Assembly (NCBI GenBank): GCA_002382445.1
Contig: DGAQ01000073.1
Coordinates: 230,422-256,252 of the forward strand
DNA from: Porticoccaceae bacterium UBA4026
Lineage (GTDB): Bacteria > Pseudomonadota > Gammaproteobacteria > Pseudomonadales > Porticoccaceae
Direction of reading: 5' to 3'
DNA length: 25,831 bases
Shown here: positions 1-7,657 of the stretch, piece by piece
Layout of the letters: each line of letters begins with the position of its first letter
How positions within the stretch are numbered: the first letter of the stretch is position 1
The notes under the pieces: generated by a model
What the model was told of the DNA's origin: nothing
What the model saw: the letters and a program-made list of their open reading frames with translations, nothing else
The model's database searches: none
Position numbers and translations under genes: made by a program

Positions 1-1
1 C

Positions 2-2119
2 ATTCCAGGTGTCATGCTGGCATCTTCGGTATCCACTTATGTTAATCGTTATGGTGTCGCTCCAGGCAACAGACTGGTCTTGGCTGCGACTAATGACAAT
101 GCCTATCAAACGGCTATCGACTGGCATCACACTGGACGAACAGTGGTTGCTGTTATTGATTCACGCACCGCACCAAACGGTGTCTTGGTCGAACAGGTTA
201 GGGCCTTGGGCATTCAAATCTTAGAGGGCCACGGTCTTATTGAAGCTGTGGGCGGCAAACGAGTGCGTAAAGCTCTGGTGGCTCCCATCAATGAAGCAGG
301 GTCAGAAGTCACAGGGCCAGTTCAGGGTTTAGCCTGTGATCTCATTGCTAGTTCTGGGGGTTGGAGCGCAGCGATTCACCTTAGTTCTCATACTGGGGCT
401 AAACCCGTTTGGGATGACGCGGTTGTTAGTTTTAGACCCGGTGAGTCCAAGCAGCAAGAGCGCTCAGCGGGCGCTTGCAGGGGTACATTTGGTATTTTAG
501 ATGGTTTGATCGAGGGCGCTAACGCGGGTGCTGAAGCGGCTAGGTTAGCAGGTTTTGGTGAGGGCCAAGTGCAATTTTCGACGCCGGTGACTGATCAAGT
601 CATCGAGCAGCCACAACAGGCATTATTTTTAGTGCCTCATAGTAAAACGACCAGTCGTGCCCCCAGTCAATTTGTAGATTTTCAGTTAGATGTGAGCGCG
701 GCAGGGATTGAACTAGCGGTTTTGGAGGGTTTTGAGTCCGTTGAGCACGTCAAACGTTACACGGCCCTAGGATTTGGTACTGATCAAGGTAAGCTGGGTA
801 ACATTAACGGCATGGCTATCTTAGCCAACGCCCTGGGCCAGGGTATTGCCGAAACAGGCACCACTATTTTTCGGCCGTCGTACACGCCAACAACGTTTGG
901 CGCTATTGCCGGACGAGACATTAATCACTTATTTGATCCTGAGCGTTATACGGCTATGCACCGCTGGCACGTTGAAAACGGCGCTGAATTTGAAAACGTA
1001 GGTCAGTGGAAGCGCCCATGGTACTTTCCTCACACCAATGAGACTATGCAGCAGGCAGTTGATCGAGAGGGCTTGGCGGTTCGTAACAGCGTCGGCATTC
1101 TGGATGCTACTACCTTGGGGAAAATTGATATACAGGGCCCAGATGCGGCTGAGTTTATTACTCGCATGTATACCAATTCTTTTCTTAAGCTAGCGCCGGG
1201 AAAATGCCGTTATGGGGTGATGCTTAAAGAAGATGGAATGATCTTTGATGACGGGGTTTGTGCTTGCTTGTCTGAAAATCATTATCTGATGTTTACCACA
1301 ACCGGCGGTGCGGCGGGTGTTTTGTCGTGGCTAGAACTTTGGCAGCAGACTGAGTGGCCCGAATTGCAGGTGTATTTTACTTCTGTTACAGATCATTGGG
1401 CGACGGCCACAGTGACCGGCCCAAATGCGCGCAAGGTGATGGCTAAGGTCTGTCAGGACATTGATTTGGCGCCTGAATCATTTGGGTTTATGGACTGGCG
1501 TGACGGTACGGTGGCCGGTGTTGCCGCCCGAGTGTTTCGCATTAGTTTTACCGGAGAGCTGTCTTACGAGGTTAATGTGCCTGCGCATTACGGTCGATAT
1601 ATGTGGGAGCAGCTTATAAAGGCCGGAGCAGAGTTTAATATTACCCCTTATGGCACTGAAACCATGCACGTTTTACGCGCAGAAAAAGGCTTTATTATTG
1701 TCGGTCAAGACACCGATGGTTCTATGACGCCAGTGGATATGAACATGAATTGGGTGGTCGGTAAAAACAAAGTCTTTAGCTTTATAGGCAAGCGTTCTTT
1801 GGAGCGTAGCGATTCAGTCCGTGAGAACCGAAAGCAACTCGTTGGCTTAAAAACCCTCGATCCCAGTGCCGTGCTGCCTGAGGGCGCACAAATCGTCAAT
1901 GACCCCAACCAACCAATACCTATGTCGATGCAAGGGCATGTAACCTCTAGTTACTACAGCGCATCTTTAGGCCATTCGATTGCCTTAGCTGTTGTTAAAG
2001 GTGGTCTGAATCGTATGGGCGACACTATTCATTGCCCAGCAGCCGACGGTAGTTCGATCGCTGCTAAAATTGTCAATTCTGTTTTTTATGACCCAACAGG
2101 GAAGCGCCAAAATGTCTAA
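2..2119 (+). CDS. soxA: Sarcosine oxidase alpha subunit, 5'-truncated by window edge
   Basis: This is the C-terminal two thirds (about 706 codons) of the large subunit of heterotetrameric sarcosine oxidase, which oxidatively demethylates sarcosine to glycine and passes the one-carbon unit to tetrahydrofolate. The frame is open at the left edge, so the first ATG (position 14) is internal. The family is about 1000 residues, so the missing part is the N-terminal nucleotide-binding region. Visible in order: the end of the FAD/NAD oxidoreductase part (CDLIASSGGWS, then KPVWDD), a middle segment with SVEHVKRYTALGFGTDQGK, and a C-terminal GcvT-like aminomethyltransferase domain (from about AMHRWHVENGAEFENVGQWKRP, with GKCRYGVMLKEDGMIFDDGV). 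soxG overlaps its end by 8 bases, as in known soxBDAG operons; soxB and soxD would lie to the left. Family assignment is strong. Confidence 0.93.
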   Translation: MPGVMLASSVSTYVNRYGVAPGNRLVLAATNDNAYQTAIDWHHTGRTVVAVIDSRTAPNGVLVEQVRALGIQILEGHGLIEAVGGKRVRKALVAPINEAGSEVTGPVQGLACDLIASSGGWSAAIHLSSHTGAKPVWDDAVVSFRPGESKQQERSAGACRGTFGILDGLIEGANAGAEAARLAGFGEGQVQFSTPVTDQVIEQPQQALFLVPHSKTTSRAPSQFVDFQLDVSAAGIELAVLEGFESVEHVKRYTALGFGTDQGKLGNINGMAILANALGQGIAETGTTIFRPSYTPTTFGAIAGRDINHLFDPERYTAMHRWHVENGAEFENVGQWKRPWYFPHTNETMQQAVDREGLAVRNSVGILDATTLGKIDIQGPDAAEFITRMYTNSFLKLAPGKCRYGVMLKEDGMIFDDGVCACLSENHYLMFTTTGGAAGVLSWLELWQQTEWPELQVYFTSVTDHWATATVTGPNARKVMAKVCQDIDLAPESFGFMDWRDGTVAGVAARVFRISFTGELSYEVNVPAHYGRYMWEQLIKAGAEFNITPYGTETMHVLRAEKGFIIVGQDTDGSMTPVDMNMNWVVGKNKVFSFIGKRSLERSDSVRENRKQLVGLKTLDPSAVLPEGAQIVNDPNQPIPMSMQGHVTSSYYSASLGHSIALAVVKGGLNRMGDTIHCPAADGSSIAAKIVNSVFYDPTGKRQNV

Positions 2120-2756
2120 ACTAGATGCTCAAACTGTGATTTTAGAATCGCCATTGCATTATTTTAGTAAAATCTCCAGCCACCCAACCAGCTCAAGTCA
2201 GTTGTTTAATGGTGATTTGGAGTTTGGTGTGGTGGCCAAGGAAATGAGTCTTGGCTGCCAACTTAATCTTCGCGGTGATACTAGTGATGAACGTTTTGTG
2301 ACTGGAGTCAAGACGGTATTGGGTGTTGCATTGGCTACTGCACCAGGTACTTATCAATACAATAGCGACACTGCGGTCTATTGGCTTGGTCCCAATGAAT
2401 GGCTAATCACTAGTGCCAAAGAGGCCGCAGAGTTGGAGGCGTTGCTACGCTCAAAACTTGAGGGCCATATAGCAATTGTTGATGTGAGCGGTGGTCAAAC
2501 TCTGGTCAATCTGCGGGGTCATGGCGTTCGTACCTTACTTAAGAAAGCTAGCGTCTATGATTTTTATAGTTGGACCGATGCGGTCCCTGGTACTGGTCGC
2601 TGCGCACAAACTACCTTTGCTAAAGCAACAGCGATTATTGCCAATCGCACCGATGGTAGCTTCGACATAATTATCCGCCGTAGTTTTAGTGACTATATTG
2701 CTCAATGGTTATTAGATGCAGCCCAGGAGTATGGCTGTCGCATCGAATCCTGTTAG
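2112..2756 (+). CDS. soxG: Sarcosine oxidase gamma subunit
   Basis: This encodes a 214-residue protein matching the gamma subunit of heterotetrameric sarcosine oxidase, a small GcvT-fold partner of the alpha subunit. Readable family features are the N-terminal ESPLHYF, the central YWLGPNEWLI with the following AIVDVSGGQT, and the C-terminal IIRRSFSDYIAQWLLDAAQEYG. I place the start at ATG 2112 because an AGGGA motif lies about ten bases upstream and the resulting N-terminus (MSKLDAQ) leads straight into the conserved part; an upstream in-frame TTG at 2070 would add 14 residues lying inside soxA and has less support. It overlaps soxA by 8 bases, which implies translational coupling. The usual neighbours after soxG (folate genes such as folD or purU) are absent; the next gene is fumC. 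Confidence 0.88.
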   Translation: MSKLDAQTVILESPLHYFSKISSHPTSSSQLFNGDLEFGVVAKEMSLGCQLNLRGDTSDERFVTGVKTVLGVALATAPGTYQYNSDTAVYWLGPNEWLITSAKEAAELEALLRSKLEGHIAIVDVSGGQTLVNLRGHGVRTLLKKASVYDFYSWTDAVPGTGRCAQTTFAKATAIIANRTDGSFDIIIRRSFSDYIAQWLLDAAQEYGCRIESC

Positions 2757-3009
2757 TCCCTAGGTTCTTCTACCACAAGCCGCACCCTAAAGCTGCATTA
2801 CCGATGCAGAATATCTATTGAATTGATTATTAATAGATTCTGTTTCTGATAATATATCGATCTTGGTCGTTCATCGTCGTTACACTGGTTCAGGGTTATC
2901 ATTGAGGTATTCCGAGTGCATGGCAGGACGAGTTTTTGCAGTTTAGTCAGTGAGGTCTGATGATTAAACCTAAGCAATCTATAATTTAATCATTGGCAAA
3001 GGAGCAGTA
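2757..3009. promoter_or_regulatory. soxG-fumC intergenic region with candidate fumC promoter
   Basis: This 253-base spacer separates the sox operon from fumC. A perfect -10 box TATAAT lies at 2980-2985, with a weak -35 (CTGATG, 2957-2962) at the ideal 17-base distance; the start point near 2992 leaves only a short leader before the AAAGGAG ribosome site (2998-3004) and ATG 3010. A small hairpin CTGCAT/ATGCAG (2793-2798 with 2804-2809) follows soxG but has no T-run, so it is at best a weak terminator. Promoter call is by eye. Confidence 0.45.
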
Positions 3010-4389
3010 ATGAAAACTCGTATTGAACGCGACAGCATGGGTGAGCTAGAGGTTCCTGAAGCGGCGCTCTATGGGGCGCAAACACAACGCGCCATTAACA
3101 ACTTTCCGATCAGTGGAAAAACCATGCCGGAGGCCTTTATTCGTGCGCTCTTAGTGGCTAAGTCTGCGGCAGCTCGCGCCAATGCTAAGCTGGAGTTATT
3201 GCCTGTCGATGTGGCCAACGCGATCAGCGATGTAGCTGCTGAGCTATTAGCCAGTCCCGATCTAATGGTACATTTCCCTGTTGATATCTATCAAACGGGC
3301 TCAGGCACTAGCTCCAATATGAATGCTAATGAAGTTTTGGCGACTTTGGCGTCGGCGCGATTAAAGCAAGCTGTTGGTGCCAACGACCATATTAACTATG
3401 GTCAAAGTAGTAACGATATTATCCCTAGTTGCATCCATATTAGTGCCGCCATAGAGGTCACTCAGAAATTATTGCCGGCCTTAGATCATTTGCATCATAC
3501 GATCATAGCTAAGGCAGCCAAGGTCAATCATCATATTAAAACTGGCCGCACGCACCTGATGGATGCAATGCCTGTGCGTCTCAGTCAGAGTTTGCTCAGT
3601 TGGGCGACACAAATTGAGCAAAATATCTATTTCTTGAATGCGATTTTACCGAAGCTACAGACGTTGGCTCAGGGTGGCACCGCCGTAGGCACTGGTATTA
3701 ATGCACATCCGGACTTCGCTGCGGAATTTAATCAGCAATTGAGTGACGCCACTGGGATTGATTTCTCTCCAGCGGATAATCTCTTTACCCATATCAATAC
3801 ACAAGACGTGGTCGTATCTCTGTCTGGTCAGCTAAAAACGACGGCTGTGTCGATCATGAAAATCGCTAATGACTTACGGTGGATGAACTCTGGGCCTTTG
3901 GCAGGACTTGGCGAAATTGCTCTTGAAGCACTTCAGCCTGGATCCTCGATTATGCCTGGTAAAGTGAATCCGGTGATCCCTGAGGCGGCGACTATGGTTG
4001 CTGCTCAAGTGATCGGTAATGATATGGCGATTACTATTGGTGGTCAGGCGGGTAATTTTGAATTGAATGTGATGTTACCGATGATTGCTGACAACATTCT
4101 GTCGAGTATCAATTTACTTGCAAATGTCAGTCGATTATTGGCGGACAAAGCCATTGCCACCTTTACGGTTAATGAAGAGCAGCTAAAGCTGACTTTAGGG
4201 CGGAACCCTATTTTAGTGACAGCTCTAAATCCGATTATTGGTTATCTTAAGGCCGCTGAGATAGCGAAAAAAGCCTATAAGGAAAATCGCGCCGTCTTAG
4301 ATGTGGCCGAGGAAGAAACTGACATCCCTCGCGAGGAATTGGAAAAGCTTCTTGATCCAGCCAAACTCACTGAAGGTGGGTTGGGTTAG
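3010..4389 (+). CDS. fumC: Class II fumarate hydratase (fumarase C)
   Basis: This 459-residue enzyme of the aspartase/fumarase superfamily interconverts fumarate and malate in the TCA cycle without an iron-sulfur cluster. The superfamily signature GSSIMPGKVN sits at residues 311-320 and holds the catalytic serine. TGSGTSSNMN (96-105), GQSSND (131-136) and TGRTHLMDA (178-186, catalytic His182) form the rest of the active site. The length matches FumC (about 460). The GRTHLMDAMPVRLSQ version differs from the E. coli GRTHLQDA type and resembles, from memory, a second FumC subgroup found in pseudomonads. Start ATG 3010 has an AAAGGAG ribosome site five bases upstream. A related lyase such as aspartase is possible but less likely on these motifs. 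Probably co-transcribed with the SDR 49 bases downstream. Confidence 0.9.
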   Translation: MKTRIERDSMGELEVPEAALYGAQTQRAINNFPISGKTMPEAFIRALLVAKSAAARANAKLELLPVDVANAISDVAAELLASPDLMVHFPVDIYQTGSGTSSNMNANEVLATLASARLKQAVGANDHINYGQSSNDIIPSCIHISAAIEVTQKLLPALDHLHHTIIAKAAKVNHHIKTGRTHLMDAMPVRLSQSLLSWATQIEQNIYFLNAILPKLQTLAQGGTAVGTGINAHPDFAAEFNQQLSDATGIDFSPADNLFTHINTQDVVVSLSGQLKTTAVSIMKIANDLRWMNSGPLAGLGEIALEALQPGSSIMPGKVNPVIPEAATMVAAQVIGNDMAITIGGQAGNFELNVMLPMIADNILSSINLLANVSRLLADKAIATFTVNEEQLKLTLGRNPILVTALNPIIGYLKAAEIAKKAYKENRAVLDVAEEETDIPREELEKLLDPAKLTEGGLG

Positions 4390-4438
4390 GTTCGTTACCT
4401 CTTAATTAGACAAATTATAATTGTTAGGAGATTGAATA

Positions 4439-5269
4439 ATGGCAGATTTATCCGGTAAGACTTTATTCATTAGTGGCGCCAGTAGAGGAATTGGCTTGGC
4501 CATTGCCAGACGCGCAGCAGCAGATGGGGCGAATATTGCGATCGCAGCAAAGACCGCCGAACCCCACCCAAAACTCAGCGGTACTATTTATACTGCGGCT
4601 GAAGAAATCCGTAAGGCCGGCGGGCAAGCATTACCGCTGTTAGTGGATGTGCGCTATGAAGATCAGGTTGAAGCTGCTATGGAAAAGACTGCAGCTGAGT
4701 TTGGTGGTATTGATATTCTCATCAATAACGCGAGTGCGATAAACCTAGCGAGTACAGAGTCAGTGTCGATGAAAGCCTATGATTTGATGCACAATGTTAA
4801 TACTCGTGGGACTTTTTTGTGTTCACAAAAGGCTGTCCCTTATCTACGCAGAGCGGAGAACCCTCATGTGCTTAATTTGTCGCCTCCACTCAATATGGAA
4901 ATTCGGTGGTTTCAGAATCACGTCGCCTATAGCATGGCGAAGTACGGCATGAGTATGTGTGTATTGGGGATGAGTTCTGAGTTTAAGCGCGACGGTATTG
5001 CTTTTAATGCACTTTGGCCGAGAACGGCGATAGCGACAGCGGCGGTGGCAAATCATCTAGGTGGCGACATGATGATGGTTCGATCGAGAACCGTTGAGAT
5101 TATGGCTGACGCGGCGCACATAGTACTCACCCGTAATAGTCGAGAGTTCACCGGTAATTTTTACATTGATGATGATGTTTTGGCCTCTGAAGGGGTTACT
5201 GATCTTAATCACTACCAAGTAGATCCTGCTTTGGACATAACTGAGTTACTCCCCGACTTTTTTGTTTAA
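4439..5269 (+). CDS. HSDL2-like short-chain dehydrogenase/reductase
   Basis: This 276-residue NAD(P)-dependent classical SDR has the cofactor motif GASRGIG at residues 13-19, NNAS at 96-99, and the catalytic Ser148 / Tyr164 / Lys168 set (YSMAK). The stretches AAKTAEPHPKLSGTIYTAAEE (about 36-56), NVNTRGTFL, YGMSMCVLGM and FTGNF are characteristic of the hydroxysteroid dehydrogenase-like 2 (HSDL2) subgroup; the C-terminal SCP2 sterol-carrier domain of the animal protein is absent, as usual in bacteria. The physiological substrate is unknown; lipid or fatty-acid related chemistry is a guess. ATG 4439 is preceded by TAGGAG at good spacing. It follows fumC by 49 bases and is closed by a strong terminator, so fumC and this gene probably form one unit. 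Confidence 0.85.
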   Translation: MADLSGKTLFISGASRGIGLAIARRAAADGANIAIAAKTAEPHPKLSGTIYTAAEEIRKAGGQALPLLVDVRYEDQVEAAMEKTAAEFGGIDILINNASAINLASTESVSMKAYDLMHNVNTRGTFLCSQKAVPYLRRAENPHVLNLSPPLNMEIRWFQNHVAYSMAKYGMSMCVLGMSSEFKRDGIAFNALWPRTAIATAAVANHLGGDMMMVRSRTVEIMADAAHIVLTRNSREFTGNFYIDDDVLASEGVTDLNHYQVDPALDITELLPDFFV

Positions 5270-5292
5270 TAGGGTGTTTTTAGTGCCTCTTG

Positions 5293-5320
5293 AAAGCCCC
5301 ATTTAACAAGGGGCTTTTTT
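5293..5320 (+). terminator. Rho-independent terminator after the HSDL2-like gene
   Basis: A stem AAAGCCCC (5293-5300) pairs with GGGGCTTT (5310-5317) around a nine-base loop and is followed by further T residues to 5320. It starts about 23 bases after the stop codon of the dehydrogenase, so it most likely ends the fumC-SDR transcript. Confidence 0.88.
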
Positions 5321-5793
5321 ATTATTCAGGTGAGGATCCAAATATAACCTACACATATAGGTGGGGTCACCTATATCAAATACTACGACTAATCGTTCGC
5401 CTATTTCTTGATAGACTCGATTGCATGCTAAAAATATCTGGGGCGACGCACTAGTTTGCCAGACTCTAATTTGATTTTATCGTCTGCTTCTCATTGGTCC
5501 TTGATTTTAGACAGCGGCTTACCAAAATAAGATAGCCGGTGACATTATCTGTGGATGGAGCAACTTATTACAACGGCGACGGTAGACGTTTAACAACACT
5601 AATGTTGCTAAGAGCAGCAAAAACGAAACTGCCGAGAGACAACCACTACACAGGGCTAAAGAGTAAAAATATTTACCTTGGCAGAATAATTAATACACAA
5701 TAAAAATTAATCTTGCGCCTTGCTCAGCTACACATTCTGCATAGCGATAAAACTATTTGTGGACGGTTGATTAATTTCCCATATACTGACCGC
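5321..5793. other. Gene-free interval with one 9-bp inverted repeat and a candidate promoter
   Basis: No convincing coding frame is visible in this AT-rich stretch. A perfect hairpin, ATATAGGTG (5355-5363) with CACCTATAT (5368-5376), has a GGGT loop and lies shortly after the terminator. A smaller CAACA/TGTTG stem is at 5594-5607. Near the right end, TATACT (5782-5787) is a plausible -10 box for the downstream gene; the best -35 candidate (TTGTGG) lies 19 bases away, which is long, so the promoter is tentative. The rest shows nothing I can name. Confidence 0.4.
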
Positions 5794-5845
5794 TTTTTAT
5801 TGTTTCCTATCTACGAATCAACCACTGCTCGTGGAAGGAACAATA

Positions 5846-5902
5846 ATGATTAGGTGTTGCTTATCCGAAGATGTCGGTTTCTCGACTGAGAGGCATAATT
5901 AA
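5846..5902 (+). CDS. Candidate 18-residue leader peptide (mini-ORF)
   Basis: An ATG at 5846 opens an 18-codon frame (MIRCCLSEDVGFSTERHN) that ends with TAA at 5900-5902. A good ribosome site (GGAAGGA, 5833-5839) lies six bases before the ATG, better than expected for a random short frame. The stop codon falls inside the left arm of the 5898-5937 hairpin, 87 bases before the RimB-RimK gene. There is no run of a single regulatory codon beyond two adjacent Cys codons, so a classic amino-acid attenuator is not evident. It may be a leader peptide or chance. Confidence 0.25.
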   Translation: MIRCCLSEDVGFSTERHN

Positions 5903-5951
5903 TCGGTGTATCTCTATTTAGAGGGACACCGATTAATGAGATGTTCTTCGG
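5865..5951 (+). promoter_or_regulatory. Putative structured 5' leader of the RimB-RimK gene
   Basis: The core is a perfect 12-bp inverted repeat, 5898-5909 with 5926-5937 (ATTAATCGGTGT / ACACCGATTAAT). The arms continue, after a mismatch and a T-G pair, into CTCT/AGAG capped by ATTT. Outside it, CCGAAGA (5865-5871) can pair with TCTTCGG (5945-5951), enclosing the core and a small TCTC/GAGA hairpin (5880-5891), which would give a three-way junction. A competing local stem CCGA/TCGG (5865-5868 with 5874-5877) reuses the outer arm. There is no T-run, so this is not a standard terminator. It ends 37 bases before the ATG of the next gene. It could act as a regulatory RNA or as a protein-binding DNA site. 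Confidence 0.4.
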
Positions 5952-5988
5952 TCAATAACAGCGGCACTAACTTAAAGGGTTATTTTCG

Positions 5989-7377
5989 ATGAACGTCTCC
6001 GATGTAAAAAAAATGATTATCGGCAGTGAAGAGTGGTGCGCTATTCCCCAGCTACTTATGCCGGCAGTGAAGGTGCGTGTTGATTCAGGGGCTAAAACAT
6101 CGGCTCTGCATGCGTTCAATATTCAACCATTTAAGCGAGAAAATATAGCCTGGGTTGCCTTCGAAGTACATCCTATTCAGGGCAATCGTAAACTAATTTT
6201 GCGTTGTGAGGCGCCTGTTGTCGATAGACGTGTGGTGAAAAATAGTAGTGGTCAGGGCGAGAAACGCTACGTCATCAAATCGCTAATACGCATGAGTGAT
6301 CAAACTTGGGAAATTGAAATTACCTTGACCAATCGAGACAGTATGGGCTACAGAATGCTTCTTGGTCGTGAAGCTATGAATGGCCGCGTGCTTGTGGATC
6401 CCTCAGCGAGTATGGAGTTGGGTCGTATTAGCGAATCAGATCTAATTCAAATGTATGGTATATCACAAACCCCTAAAAGTGGGCTAAAAATTGGATTGTT
6501 GGCTAGCAACAGGGAGTTATATAGTAACAAACGTATTATGCAAGCTGGAGAAGAGCGAGGCCATGATATGCGTTTTTATAATATTCAAGATTGCTACATG
6601 AAACTCGACGATGAGAGGCCTGAGGTCCACTATCGAGGCGGTGAAATTGTCAGTGAATTAGACGCCGTTATCCCACGCATCAGACCCAGCGCAACATTTT
6701 ATGGTTGCGCTCTTACTCGGCAGTTTGAGAGTATGGGTGTTTACACTCAAAACAGCTCTTTGGCGATTAGCCAGTCAAGGGATAAGCTTTTCTCTCTTCA
6801 ACTACTTATAAAATGTGGCCTAGACATCCCCCTAACCGGGTTTGCCTATTCACCCATCGATACAAATGAACTAATTGATATGGTCGGTGGCGCGCCATTG
6901 ATTGTTAAATTATTAGAGGGTAGTCAGGGCCGAGGCGTCGTTCTGGCGGAGACAAGAAAGGCTGCAGAGAGTGTTATCAACGCGTTTAAAGCGGTGAAAG
7001 CAAATTTGCTCGTTCAAGAATTCATTAAGGAAGCCGGAGGTAAAGACCTCAGGCTGTTCGTTATCAACGGAAAGGTTACAGCGGCGATTCAGCGTGAGGC
7101 GGCGCCTGGAGAATTTCGAGCCAACATCCATCAAGGCGCCACAGCGACGGTGGTTCGAGTGACGGCGGACGAAAAGAAATTGGCTGTGCGTGCCGCAAAG
7201 GCTATGGGTTTGGCTGTTGCTGGGGTGGATATTATTCGCTCGAAGACGGGACCTTTGCTTTTGGAAGTAAACTCGTCTCCAGGTCTGGAGGGTATAGAGG
7301 GTGCTACAGAAAAAGATGTTGCTAAAATGATGATCCAGGCGATTGAGCAAGAATTAAAATGGAAGTCTGCTGATTAG
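5989..7377 (+). CDS. Fusion of RimB-like retropepsin domain and RimK-like ATP-grasp ligase
   Basis: This 462-residue protein joins two domains usually encoded separately. Residues about 8-150 form an 'ATP-dependent zinc protease'/RimB domain with the retropepsin-like motif VDSGAKTSALH (31-41) and MLLGREAMNGRVLVDPSAS (123-141). Residues about 167-455 are a RimK-type ATP-grasp ligase: IGLLASNRELYSNKRI start, KLLEGSQGRGVVLA (308-320), VQEFIKEAGGKDLRLFV (342-358) and metal-binding LLLEVNSSPGLEGIE (423-437). RimK adds glutamates to the C-terminus of ribosomal protein S6; RimB is known in Pseudomonas as a partner that affects RimK activity. Here both activities would act in cis. Start ATG 5989 has AAAGGG nine bases upstream. 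The gene stands alone behind a long leader. The exact ligase substrate is not provable from sequence. Confidence 0.88.
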   Translation: MNVSDVKKMIIGSEEWCAIPQLLMPAVKVRVDSGAKTSALHAFNIQPFKRENIAWVAFEVHPIQGNRKLILRCEAPVVDRRVVKNSSGQGEKRYVIKSLIRMSDQTWEIEITLTNRDSMGYRMLLGREAMNGRVLVDPSASMELGRISESDLIQMYGISQTPKSGLKIGLLASNRELYSNKRIMQAGEERGHDMRFYNIQDCYMKLDDERPEVHYRGGEIVSELDAVIPRIRPSATFYGCALTRQFESMGVYTQNSSLAISQSRDKLFSLQLLIKCGLDIPLTGFAYSPIDTNELIDMVGGAPLIVKLLEGSQGRGVVLAETRKAAESVINAFKAVKANLLVQEFIKEAGGKDLRLFVINGKVTAAIQREAAPGEFRANIHQGATATVVRVTADEKKLAVRAAKAMGLAVAGVDIIRSKTGPLLLEVNSSPGLEGIEGATEKDVAKMMIQAIEQELKWKSAD

Positions 7378-7420
7378 TATCAGCTCCTTAAGATACTAGG
7401 GCCTATATAGCTCGGCAAGA

Positions 7421-7537
7421 CAGTGACAGCTGATCACCATAGACGTGACATGTAAAATCTCCAATGCCTTAATATAGCCATCAATTGCTATCTCTACTGT
7501 CACTGATGGATCAACATGCTTCAGGGAAGTAGAGATA
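7421..7537. repeat. Overlapping inverted repeats between the rimK-like gene and tRNA-Ile
   Basis: The 192-base interval between these two converging genes has no coding frame. CAGTGACAG (7421-7429) is the exact complement of CTGTCACTG (7497-7505). A second perfect pair, TATCTCTACT (7489-7498) with AGTAGAGATA (7528-7537), shares bases 7497-7498 with the first, so both stems cannot form fully at once. CTGA/TCAG lies inside the second stem, and a small ATAGC/GCTAT hairpin (about 7476-7490) lies inside the first. Neither strand has a T-run after a stem, so these are not standard terminators. Confidence 0.4.
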
Positions 7538-7569
7538 AAGTATTAACTAATGGGTATATATGTATTAAA

Positions 7570-7646
7570 TGGTGGGCCCAGTAGGACTTGAACCTACGAC
7601 CAATCGATTATGAGTCGACTGCTCTAACCAGCTGAGCTATGGGCCC
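7570..7646 (-). tRNA. ileX: tRNA-Ile2 (anticodon CAT, lysidine type)
   Basis: The minus strand folds into a complete 77-base tRNA including an encoded CCA: acceptor GGGCCCA/TGGGCCC, D stem GCTC/GAGC, anticodon stem GTCGA/TCGAT around CTCATAA, and T stem GTAGG/CCTAC. The anticodon CAT occupies 7610-7612. CAT could mean Met, but the body, with C4-G69 and C5-G68 pairs and the ACTCATAATCG anticodon arm, resembles the E. coli AUA-reading tRNA-Ile2 rather than elongator Met; C34 would be converted to lysidine by TilS. It begins 11 bases after the rpoD stop with no terminator between, so it is probably cut from the rpoD transcript by RNase P and other nucleases. Confidence 0.9.
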
Positions 7647-7657
7647 TTAAATTACTA

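Noticed and set aside
2070..2111. TTG upstream start for soxG adding 14 residues
   Set aside because: The ATG at 2112 has a ribosome site and gives the expected N-terminus; the TTG lies deep in soxA.
6913..7350. 145-codon minus-strand frame inside the RimB-RimK gene
   Set aside because: It is fully antisense to the conserved ATP-grasp domain, is rich in Cys, Arg, His and Ser as shadow frames are, and has no recognisable domain.
7570..7646. Reading the CAT tRNA as elongator or initiator Met
   Set aside because: The acceptor stem has C4-G69 and C5-G68 and the anticodon arm resembles tRNA-Ile2, unlike elongator Met; the first pair G1-C72 excludes an initiator.
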